Assembly: GCA_001564205.1 (NCBI GenBank)
Contig: LKMY01000043.1
Coordinates: 1 to 10,280, forward strand
Source of the DNA: Nanohaloarchaea archaeon PL-Br10_U2g5
GTDB lineage: Archaea; Halobacteriota; Halobacteria; Halobacteriales; Haloferacaceae
DNA length: 10,280 nt
Direction: 5' to 3'
In this document: one piece after another, positions 5,546 to 10,280 of the stretch
Layout of the letters: every line of letters begins with the position of its first letter
How positions within the stretch are numbered: position 1 is the stretch's first letter
Program-made: the position numbers and the translations under genes
Notes under the pieces: generated by a model
Told to the model about the DNA's origin: nothing
What the model saw: only the letters and a program-made list of their open reading frames with translations
The model's database searches: none

Positions 5546-6673
5546 ATGACGGGGGACGCCGGTGACGATATGCTCTCGTGGGACGAGTCGGTGTTCCGCG
5601 ACGAGTCGGTGTTCGAGATCGACCACGTCCCTGAGACGTTCCGCCACCGCGAGAGCCAACTGGAGAGCTTAAAATACGCGCTCCGCCCCGCAGTCCGCGG
5701 CTCCCGGCCGCTCAATACGATGGTCCGGGGACCGCCGGGAACGGGAAAGACCACCGCGGTCCAGAAGCTGTTCGGCGAGCTCGGCGCACGGACCGACGTG
5801 CGGACCGTCCGCGTCAACTGTCAGGTCGACTCGACGCGGTACGCCGTCTTTTCGCGGCTGTTCGAGGGGATATTCGAGTACGAACCACCCTCCTCCGGGA
5901 TCTCGTTTAAGAAGCTGTTCGGGCAGATAACCGACCGGCTCGTCGAAGCGGACGACGTGCTCGTCGTCGCCTTAGACGACGTGAACTACCTCTTTTACGA
6001 GAACGAGGCGTCGGACACGCTCTACTCACTGCTGCGCGCTCACGAAGCACACTCTGGCGCGAAGATCGGCGTCATCGTCGTCTCCTCGGATCTGGGCCTC
6101 GACGTGATCGACGACCTCGACACGCGGGTCCAGTCGGTGTTTCGCCCCGAGGAGGTGTACTTCCCGGTGTACGACGCGACCGAGATCTACGACATCCTCC
6201 ACGAGCGTGCGAAGCGCGGCTTTCACGACGAGGTCATCGGCGACGCCGAGCTGGAGCGCGTCGCCGAGCTCACCGCCGACAGCGGCGATCTCCGGGTCGG
6301 CATCGATCTGCTCCGACGGGCCGGGTTGAACGCCGAGATGCGCGCCTCGAAGACGATCGCCGAGGAGGATGTCGAATCCGCCTACGACAAGTCGAAACAC
6401 GTCCACCTCTCCCGATCGCTGCGAGGGCTCTCCGACTCCGAGCGCGCCTTAGTTCGCGTGCTCGCGTCCAACGACGGCGAGCGCGCGGGCACGGTGTACG
6501 AGGCGTTTCACGACGACACCGACCTCGGCTACACCCGCTACTCCGAAATCATCAACAAGCTCGATCAGCTCGGTGTGATCGACGCGGAGTACGCCGACGT
6601 CGACGGGCGGGGTCGCTCCCGCGAACTCACGCTCGCCTACGAGGCGGAGGCGGTGCTCGACAGGCTGGAGTGA
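5546..6673 (+). CDS. Orc1/Cdc6-family replication initiator paralogue
   Basis: A 375-residue AAA+ protein of the archaeal Orc1/Cdc6 family, which binds origins and loads MCM helicase. Visible: N-terminal 'FEIDHVPETFRHRESQLESL' lead-in, Walker A GPPGTGKT (62-69), Walker B region 'VVALDDVNYLFYENEA' (140-155), sensor 1 region 'VIVVSSDLGLDVIDDLDTRVQS' in two parts (176-197), sensor 2 'GDLRVGIDLLRRAG' with Arg250, and a C-terminal winged helix (about 285-370). The usual Walker B Asp-Glu is Asp144-Asp145, and the usual sensor 1 Asn appears replaced by Ser181. The length fits the shorter Orc1/Cdc6 members. The N-terminus has a duplicated DESVF. It lies between the tRNA methyltransferase and rpiA, all on the plus strand. 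Haloarchaea carry many such paralogues; I cannot tell whether this one serves a nearby origin. Confidence 0.95.
   Translation: MTGDAGDDMLSWDESVFRDESVFEIDHVPETFRHRESQLESLKYALRPAVRGSRPLNTMVRGPPGTGKTTAVQKLFGELGARTDVRTVRVNCQVDSTRYAVFSRLFEGIFEYEPPSSGISFKKLFGQITDRLVEADDVLVVALDDVNYLFYENEASDTLYSLLRAHEAHSGAKIGVIVVSSDLGLDVIDDLDTRVQSVFRPEEVYFPVYDATEIYDILHERAKRGFHDEVIGDAELERVAELTADSGDLRVGIDLLRRAGLNAEMRASKTIAEEDVESAYDKSKHVHLSRSLRGLSDSERALVRVLASNDGERAGTVYEAFHDDTDLGYTRYSEIINKLDQLGVIDAEYADVDGRGRSRELTLAYEAEAVLDRLE
5582..5614 (+). repeat. Short direct repeat inside the orc/cdc6 gene (DESVF duplicated)
   Basis: The 15-mer gacgagtcggtgttc occurs exactly at 5582-5596 and 5600-5614, an 18-base period. It encodes DESVF-R-DESVF-E at residues 13-24, ahead of the AAA+ domain, and keeps the frame. 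Confidence 0.85.
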
Positions 6674-6710
6674 CGGGTCGAGCTGAGCAAATCACGTTCA
6701 CGATGCCGAC

Positions 6711-6720
6711 GCCTTTTCGG
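6711..6720 (+). promoter_or_regulatory. TATA-like box of rpiA
   Basis: The sequence gccttttcgg is centred about 28 bases upstream of the rpiA ATG (6743). It is T-rich rather than a strict TATA, and may also contribute to termination of the preceding orc gene. Confidence 0.4.
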
Positions 6721-6742
6721 TCTCCCCCGTCCAGTCGACTGT

Positions 6743-7477
6743 ATGAAGACGAGCGGCGGGAGCGACGAAGCGAAGCGACGCGCCGGCGAGTCGGCGGCCG
6801 CGGCGGTCGGTGACGGTGACGTGGTCGGGCTCGGCACCGGCTCGACGGCGGCGCACGCGATCCGACGGCTCGGCGACCGGGTCGACGCCGGCCTCGACGT
6901 GCGAGGCGTCCCGACCTCTTTTGCGAGCCGAGAACTCGCAGTCGACTGCGCGATTCCGCTTCTCGACCTCACCGAGGCGATCGGCCCCGGCGCACCCGGG
7001 ATCGACGTGGCGATCGACGGCGCGGACCAGGTGGCGGTCGATGGTGGTGACAGCGGCGATGGAAACCGCGCTACTGCCCTTATTAAGGGTGGCGGCGCCG
7101 CTCACGCCCGAGAGAAGCTCGTCGACACCGCGGCCGATCGGTTCCTCGTCGTCGCCGATCCCTCGAAGGAAGTCGGCATCCTCGACCGCTCCGTCCCGGT
7201 CGAGGTGCTCCCGAGCGGTCGATCGGCCGTCGCGGAGGCGGTACGGGCGGCCGGCGGCGAGCCAGAACTCCGACGCGCAAATCGAAAAGACGGGCCGGTC
7301 GTCACCGACAATGGGAACCTCGTGCTCGACTGCGCGTTCGGGGCGATCTCGGACCCCGGCTCGCTGGCGACCACGCTATCGACGACGCCCGGCGTCGTCG
7401 ACCACGGCCTCTTTATCGACCTCGCTGACGAGGTTCACGTCGGGACGGACACCGAGGTACGCGTGGTGACGCGATGA
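6743..7477 (+). CDS. rpiA: Ribose-5-phosphate isomerase A
   Basis: A 244-residue RpiA, which interconverts ribose-5-phosphate and ribulose-5-phosphate; in haloarchaea it supplies ribose for nucleotides and PRPP. Motifs in order: phosphate-binding 'GLGTGST' (29-35), 'GVPTSFASRELA' (55-66), active-site 'IDGADQV' with Asp92 and Asp95 (91-97), 'IKGGGAA' with Lys115, and Glu124 in AREK. These correspond to Asp81, Asp84, Lys94 and Glu103 of the E. coli enzyme. Later come 'VVTDNGN', 'VLDCAF' and 'TPGVVDHGLF'. All catalytic residues are present. Between Asp95 and Lys115 there are 19 residues where E. coli has 9; the extra part is Asp/Gly-rich (98-112). It lies 69 bases after the orc gene with its own TATA-like box. 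Its product PRPP precursor is relevant to hisG further right, but no operon link exists. Confidence 0.95.
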   Translation: MKTSGGSDEAKRRAGESAAAAVGDGDVVGLGTGSTAAHAIRRLGDRVDAGLDVRGVPTSFASRELAVDCAIPLLDLTEAIGPGAPGIDVAIDGADQVAVDGGDSGDGNRATALIKGGGAAHAREKLVDTAADRFLVVADPSKEVGILDRSVPVEVLPSGRSAVAEAVRAAGGEPELRRANRKDGPVVTDNGNLVLDCAFGAISDPGSLATTLSTTPGVVDHGLFIDLADEVHVGTDTEVRVVTR

Positions 7478-7548
7478 TTGCGGCGCGGTGATCTCACCCC
7501 TGCGGCGTATGCAAGCGGTAGCCGCGCGGCTCATCGATCGGCGCGGTG

Positions 7549-7556
7549 TAAAAAAT
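7549..7556 (-). terminator. Possible U-rich terminator of the histone-fold gene
   Basis: On the minus strand a run of six T (7550-7555) follows the histone-fold gene's stop by about 25 bases, in the convergent gap with rpiA. Archaeal terminators are typically U-rich runs without a required hairpin. No comparable T run is seen on the plus strand for rpiA in this gap. Confidence 0.4.
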
Positions 7557-7578
7557 CGGAACGGAAGTCGCGTCCGTC

Positions 7579-7746
7579 TTAGAGGTCGCGAGGCTGGACC
7601 GTCTTCCGGTCGTTGGCCTCGGCGCGACGTGCGGCGTCTTCGAGCAGCTCGTCCACTTCGTCGTCCAGGGCGTCGTAGAAGTCCGAAGCAACGTTTTTGT
7701 CGTCCAGCGCTTCCTTGACGGCCGCTTTGACAATAAGGTCTGCCAT
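7579..7746 (-). CDS. Short histone-fold protein (DUF1931-like)
   Basis: A 55-residue acidic protein starting MADLIVKAAVKEALDD and ending 'ARRAEANDRKTVQPRDL'. The helix-strand-helix pattern, with a 'DRKTVQPRDL' close like the 'GRKT....D' end of histone folds, places it in the minimal histone-fold family often listed as DUF1931 (NF-YB/HAP-like). It is shorter than ordinary archaeal histones (about 66-70 residues) and lacks their basic charge, so DNA packaging cannot be assumed; it may be a regulator or a dimerising protein. Longer frames start at 7758 and 7764, but the ATG at 7746 lies 28 bases from a good TATA box, while the longer starts would be only about 10-16 bases from it. The gene diverges from larB and converges on rpiA. 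Confidence 0.88.
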   Translation of the reverse strand: MADLIVKAAVKEALDDKNVASDFYDALDDEVDELLEDAARRAEANDRKTVQPRDL

Positions 7747-7770
7747 GCAGTCAGGCATATCCATCGACAG

Positions 7771-7777
7771 TTAATAA
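7771..7777 (-). promoter_or_regulatory. TATA box of the histone-fold gene
   Basis: The minus strand reads ttattaa, centred 28 bases before the ATG at 7746, giving a leaderless transcript and deciding between the three in-frame start codons. Confidence 0.6.
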
Positions 7778-7792
7778 GAGTTCCTGAATTCG

Positions 7793-7825
7793 CCCGCGAG
7801 GGACGCCGTGAAGGCTGTTCGCGGG
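7793..7825. repeat. Inverted repeat in the larB/histone-fold divergent region
   Basis: Perfect 7-base arms cccgcga (7793-7799) and tcgcggg (7819-7825) flank a smaller inner pair gcc (7805-7807) / ggc (7813-7815). The element could be a hairpin in RNA or a two-site operator in DNA. It lies between the histone-fold TATA box and the second TATA box at 7845. Confidence 0.5.
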
Positions 7826-7834
7826 GGTGCGCCG

Positions 7835-7846
7835 AAGGGGCCCCTT
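7835..7846. repeat. 12-base perfect palindrome overlapping a TATA box
   Basis: aaggggcccctt is a perfect palindrome whose last two bases are the first two of the TATA box ttataaa. A dimeric regulator bound here could block TBP access. This is inferred from position only. Confidence 0.5.
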
Positions 7847-7851
7847 ATAAA
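7845..7851 (+). promoter_or_regulatory. Strong TATA-like box, probably for larB; direction uncertain
   Basis: The sequence ttataaa is the best TATA match in the window. Read on the plus strand it predicts a start near 7873 and a leader of about 80 bases before the larB ATG. Read on the minus strand (tttataa, preceded by a purine-rich acaaag like a BRE) it predicts a start near 7821 and a leader of about 75 bases for the histone-fold gene, or a small RNA. Sequence alone does not settle the direction. Confidence 0.5.
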
Positions 7852-7955
7852 CTTTGTGAGTGTGGGAGCCGATCGGGTACCGAAACGAGAGCGACGACCC
7901 CGTCTCGTCGTCCCGAATCGATAGGTACGACCCCGTTGCGTTCCGACTGACGCCC

Positions 7956-8723
7956 ATGCGCGACACGTTAGACGCACTCGCTGCCGGGGAGATCAGCGTT
8001 GCGGAGGCGGAGTCACGGCTGGCGGGTTACGCGACGACCACAGCCGGTCGATTCGACGCCGCCCGCGAACGCCGCCGCGGAATTCCGGAGGCGATCCTCG
8101 CAGCGGGGAAGACGCCCGCAGAGGTCGCAGCGCTGACGATGACCGCAGTCGAGACGACCGGGCGAGCACTGGTGACGCGGGTGGGTTCGGACGGCGTGAC
8201 GGCGATACGAGAGGCCACAGAGGGAGACGCCACTGACGCCACCGTCGAACACGACGAGCGAACCCGTACTATCGTCGTCCACGCCGCCGACTTCGACCCG
8301 CCGTCATTCGACGCCACGGTCGCGGTCGTCGCGGCGGGGACGGCTGACGCGGCGGTCGCGGGTGAGGCCGCCATCACCGCCGGCGAGATTGGCGCGACGA
8401 TCGACCGCGTCGACGACGTCGGCGTCGCGAATCTCGACCGCATCATCGACCAGCGCGACCGACTCCGCGAGGCCGACGTCGTCGTGGTCGCTGCGGGGCG
8501 CGAGGGAGCGCTCCCGACCGTTGTGGCGGGGCTCGTTGCCGCGCCAGTGATCGCGCTGCCGGTCTCGACGGGATACGGCGTCGGCGGCGAAGGTGTCGCC
8601 GCGTTACAGGGTGCCTTACAGTCGTGCTCGGTGCTCACAACGGTGAACGTCGACGCCGGGTTCGTCGCCGGTGCGCAGGCCGGACTGATCGCCCGCGCGC
8701 TCGACGCGGCGCGGGACGGGTGA
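7956..8723 (+). CDS. larB: LarB-like protein, nickel-pincer cofactor biosynthesis (PurE-like domain)
   Basis: A 255-residue LarB family protein. LarB carboxylates the pyridinium ring of nicotinic acid adenine dinucleotide and cleaves its phosphoanhydride, the first step to the nickel-pincer cofactor of lactate racemase and relatives. Visible: N-terminal helices with 'AAGEISVAEAESRLAGY', 'FDAARERRRGIPEAILAAGKTP', then the PurE-like half with 'VDDVGVANLDRI', 'VVVVAAGREGALPTVVAGLV', 'LPVSTGYGVGGEGVAALQGA' and 'VNVDAGFVAGAQAGL'. Cys224 sits where, from memory, the catalytic cysteine (Cys221) of the Lactobacillus enzyme lies. The PurE similarity often gives the wrong label 'AIR carboxylase'. The frame is open back to a GTG at 7860, but relatives start MRDTL-like, so the ATG at 7956 is preferred. 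No larC, larE or racemase gene is in the window. Confidence 0.88.
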   Translation: MRDTLDALAAGEISVAEAESRLAGYATTTAGRFDAARERRRGIPEAILAAGKTPAEVAALTMTAVETTGRALVTRVGSDGVTAIREATEGDATDATVEHDERTRTIVVHAADFDPPSFDATVAVVAAGTADAAVAGEAAITAGEIGATIDRVDDVGVANLDRIIDQRDRLREADVVVVAAGREGALPTVVAGLVAAPVIALPVSTGYGVGGEGVAALQGALQSCSVLTTVNVDAGFVAGAQAGLIARALDAARDG

Positions 8724-8762
8724 GTCCGAAACACCGACCGTCTTGTGATGGGAGTTCATATG

Positions 8763-8770
8763 CCTTTTTC
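8763..8770 (+). terminator. Possible T-run terminator after larB
   Basis: A run of five T (8765-8769) about 40 bases past the larB stop is the only T-rich tract in the gap before the next gene. It is weak evidence for termination. Confidence 0.25.
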
Positions 8771-8794
8771 CGGAACCTAGAAGGGGTGAGAAAG

Positions 8795-8802
8795 GATATT
8801 TG
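8795..8802 (+). promoter_or_regulatory. TATA-like box of the mini zinc-finger gene
   Basis: gatatttg, preceded by purine-rich gagaaag, is centred about 50 bases before the ATG at 8848. It predicts transcription starting near 8824 and a leader of about 24 bases, unlike the leaderless pattern of most neighbours. Confidence 0.4.
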
Positions 8803-8827
8803 TTCGTCGAGCCCGTAACGTCTACTG

Positions 8828-8841
8828 CCGGTGAACACCGG
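8828..8841. repeat. Inverted repeat just upstream of the mini zinc-finger start codon
   Basis: Perfect 6-base arms ccggtg (8828-8833) and caccgg (8836-8841) separated by aa. It ends six bases before the ATG at 8848, inside the predicted short leader, so it could be an RNA hairpin or an operator. Confidence 0.6.
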
Positions 8842-8847
8842 TGCCAC

Positions 8848-9000
8848 ATGCCACGCTGTGACCACTGCGGGTCGCACGTCTCGGACCGTTTTGCGCGCGT
8901 CTTCACGGACGAGTACGGCGACCTCAACGCCTGTCCAAACTGTTCTGCGAACGCCGGGATCGCCGAGGTCTCCCGGGAGCGCACTCACACCAGAGACTGA
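8848..9000 (+). CDS. 50-residue four-cysteine zinc-finger protein (resembles DUF7563 family)
   Basis: A 50-residue protein with two CxxC knuckles, Cys4-Asp-His-Cys7 and Cys29-Pro-Asn-Cys32, spaced for a single treble-clef or ribbon zinc site. Between them is 'VSDRFARVFTDEYGDL' and after them 'SANAGIAEVSRER'. From memory it resembles small haloarchaeal mini zinc-finger proteins (DUF7563-like); the exact family is uncertain. An upstream in-frame extension to 8800 starts with TTG and lacks family similarity, so the ATG at 8848 is used. It has no enzyme motif; roles in nucleic-acid or protein binding are typical guesses for this size class. It lies between larB and the GIY-YIG gene on the same strand, 124 and 76 bases away. 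Confidence 0.85.
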   Translation: MPRCDHCGSHVSDRFARVFTDEYGDLNACPNCSANAGIAEVSRERTHTRD

Positions 9001-9042
9001 CCGGTGATCCCCGGGTCGGTCGGCGATCGCAAGCGGAACCGG

Positions 9043-9050
9043 TAGCTATT
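9043..9050 (+). promoter_or_regulatory. Weak TATA-like box of the GIY-YIG gene
   Basis: tagctatt is centred about 30 bases upstream of the GTG start at 9077. The match is weak, but it is the only AT-rich site in the gap. Confidence 0.35.
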
Positions 9051-9076
9051 GGTCCGCCGCGCGGCGACTCGGTCTC

Positions 9077-9331
9077 GTGTCCGACGCAGATCACTACGTG
9101 TACGTGATCGAGTGCGCCGACGGGACCCTCTACACCGGCTACACCACCGACGTGGAGCGCCGCGTCTCCGAGCATGACGCTGGTGAGGGCGCGAAGTACA
9201 CGCGCGGTCGATCCCCGGTCACGCTCCGTCACGTCGAGTCGTTCGACTCGAAGTCGGCGGCGATGTCACGCGAGTACGCGATCAAATCGCTCGCTCGGAC
9301 CGAGAAGGAGCGGTTGATCGGCGAGAGCTGA
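9077..9331 (+). CDS. GIY-YIG domain protein, YhbQ/UPF0213-like
   Basis: An 84-residue single-domain GIY-YIG protein. The paired strands '[17 protein letters not shown]' (7-23) are the GIY-YIG signature in the variant YVYV...YTG. The next helix carries Arg28-Arg29 and His33, then 'AKYTRGR' (39-45), and Glu66 in 'SREYAIKSL' is the likely metal ligand. All parts of a minimal nuclease domain are present. Relatives of this size are called UPF0213/YhbQ; some act on DNA, but the cellular role is unclear, and no extra DNA-binding domain is present. It starts with GTG, since there is no earlier ATG in frame, and ends 13 bases from the convergent hisG stop. Confidence 0.92.
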   Translation: MSDADHYVYVIECADGTLYTGYTTDVERRVSEHDAGEGAKYTRGRSPVTLRHVESFDSKSAAMSREYAIKSLARTEKERLIGES

Positions 9332-9344
9332 CGGCGACCGGCGC

Positions 9345-10235
9345 TTACTCCACTAATCGCTCGATCTCCGTGACGAGGATGCCGCTCGCGCCGACCGTCT
9401 TCAGCTCCGAGATCGTCGCGAACACGTCGCGCTCCTCGACGACGGCGTGGACCGCCACCATCCCGTTGCCGTTCTCGTCGGCCTCGACGTCCATCACCGT
9501 CGGGCCGCCGAGTCCGGGGATCACGTCTTTCACCTCGTCGAGTCGCTCCGTGGGCGCGTTCATCATCAGATAGCGGCGACCGTCGGCCGCGAGCACGGAC
9601 TCGAAGGCGGTCACCACCTGCTCGACTTTCGGGTCGTCGACGACATCGGGTCGGGCAAACAGCCGGACCGAGGAGGCGAGTACGTCGTCGATGACGGCGA
9701 GCCGGTTCACCTTCAGGGTCGTTCCCGTCGAGGTGATGTCGACGATGGCGTCTGCCATGTCGACGTGCGGAGTCAGCTCCGTCGCGCCCGTCACCGTGAC
9801 CACGTCGGCGTCGACGCCGACCCGGTCGAGGTAGTTGCGGGTGACGTTCGGGAACTCGGTGGCGATCGTTCGCCCCTCCAGGTCCCCCACGGCCGTGATA
9901 TCCCCGTCTTCCGGCGCCGCGAGGACGAGCGTACAGGAGCCGTATCCCAGATCGAGCAGGTCGACGAGGTCGCCGTCGGCCGCCGATTCGGCGTCGCTGA
10001 CGACGCCGCCGGACTCCGCGGCCTGATCCAGCCCGGTGACGCCGATGTCGGCCGCGCCGTCCCGGACGTACTCGGGGATGTCGGCCGCCCGCGCGTAGAG
10101 GACGGAGACGTCGGGGTCGACGGTGTCGGCGTACAGCTGGCGGTCGGCGGTCTCCTCGACGTGGAGTCCCGCGCGCTCAAGCAGCGAGAGCGTCGGCTCG
10201 TGTAGGCGGCCCTTGTTGGGGACGGCGATGCGCAT
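9345..10235 (-). CDS. hisG: ATP phosphoribosyltransferase, long form
   Basis: A 296-residue HisG, which joins ATP and PRPP to make phosphoribosyl-ATP, the first and feedback-regulated step of histidine synthesis. It starts [19 protein letters not shown], the usual HisG N-terminus. The two periplasmic-binding-like lobes follow, with 'DIGVTGLDQ' and 'YGSCTLVLA', and the PRPP-binding loop '[12 protein letters not shown]' at 166-177. The last 75-80 residues ('[20 protein letters not shown]' to '[15 protein letters not shown]') form the ACT-like histidine-binding domain, so this is the long form that does not need HisZ. No other his gene is adjacent, so it is probably transcribed alone, as histidine genes are often scattered in haloarchaea. 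Confidence 0.97.
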   Translation of the reverse strand: MRIAVPNKGRLHEPTLSLLERAGLHVEETADRQLYADTVDPDVSVLYARAADIPEYVRDGAADIGVTGLDQAAESGGVVSDAESAADGDLVDLLDLGYGSCTLVLAAPEDGDITAVGDLEGRTIATEFPNVTRNYLDRVGVDADVVTVTGATELTPHVDMADAIVDITSTGTTLKVNRLAVIDDVLASSVRLFARPDVVDDPKVEQVVTAFESVLAADGRRYLMMNAPTERLDEVKDVIPGLGGPTVMDVEADENGNGMVAVHAVVEERDVFATISELKTVGASGILVTEIERLVE

Positions 10236-10260
10236 GTCCGATGAATCGCGGGGGGACGGG

Positions 10261-10270
10261 GAAACGTTTT
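10261..10270 (-). promoter_or_regulatory. Possible promoter element of hisG
   Basis: The minus strand reads aaaacgtttc, centred about 30 bases before the hisG ATG (10235). It is a poor TATA match, but it is in the expected place. The gene to the right is outside the window. Confidence 0.3.
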
Positions 10271-10280
10271 CGTCCGGCGA

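Noticed and set aside
7956..8723. Naming the larB gene as purE (AIR carboxylase)
   Set aside because: The PurE-like half is shared, but the N-terminal region and the STGYG/QSC/VNVDAGF pattern fit LarB.
8760..8780. Six-codon open frame (ATG to TAG) in the gap after larB
   Set aside because: Too short to distinguish from chance, and it lies before the predicted promoter of the next gene.

Overview
This window looks like chromosomal DNA from a halophilic archaeon (class Halobacteria). The DNA is GC-rich and the predicted proteins are strongly acidic. There is an archaeal TATA-binding protein, an Orc1/Cdc6 initiator, a haloarchaeal-type dodecin, a short histone-fold protein, and several small proteins that resemble haloarchaea-only families. 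Most genes have a TATA-like box centred about 26-32 bases upstream of the chosen start codon, which fits leaderless or nearly leaderless transcripts. The genus cannot be fixed from the sequence alone.

Left part (1-4273), all on the minus strand. Read in transcription order from the right: TATA-binding protein (tbp); an 81-residue zinc-ribbon protein; a 112-residue unknown protein; dodecin; a stand-alone alanyl-tRNA editing protein (AlaX long form) whose stop overlaps the start of a HypE/PurM-like (AIR synthase superfamily) protein; and the N-terminus of an acyl-CoA dehydrogenase that runs off the left edge. All except the AlaX/AIR-synthase pair appear to have their own promoter.

Middle (4361-7477), plus strand: the tRNA guanine-10 dimethyltransferase gene (divergent from tbp), an Orc1/Cdc6-family replication protein with an unusual Walker B/sensor 1, and ribose-5-phosphate isomerase A. 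tRNA editing, tRNA modification, basal transcription and replication genes lie side by side, giving the region an information-processing flavour.

Right part (7579-10280): a 55-residue histone-fold protein (minus) diverges from larB (plus) across a 209-base region holding two inverted repeats and two TATA-like boxes. A four-cysteine mini zinc finger and a GIY-YIG domain protein follow on the plus strand. They converge on hisG (minus, long form), the first enzyme of histidine synthesis.

I see no mobile element, CRISPR array, rRNA, tRNA or toxin/defence cluster, and no stretch longer than 300 bases without a gene. It is mainly an ordinary housekeeping region. The points most worth a second look are the AlaX/HypE-like coupling, the larB/histone-fold divergent region, the altered ATPase motifs in the Orc protein, and an Asp/Gly-rich insertion in RpiA.
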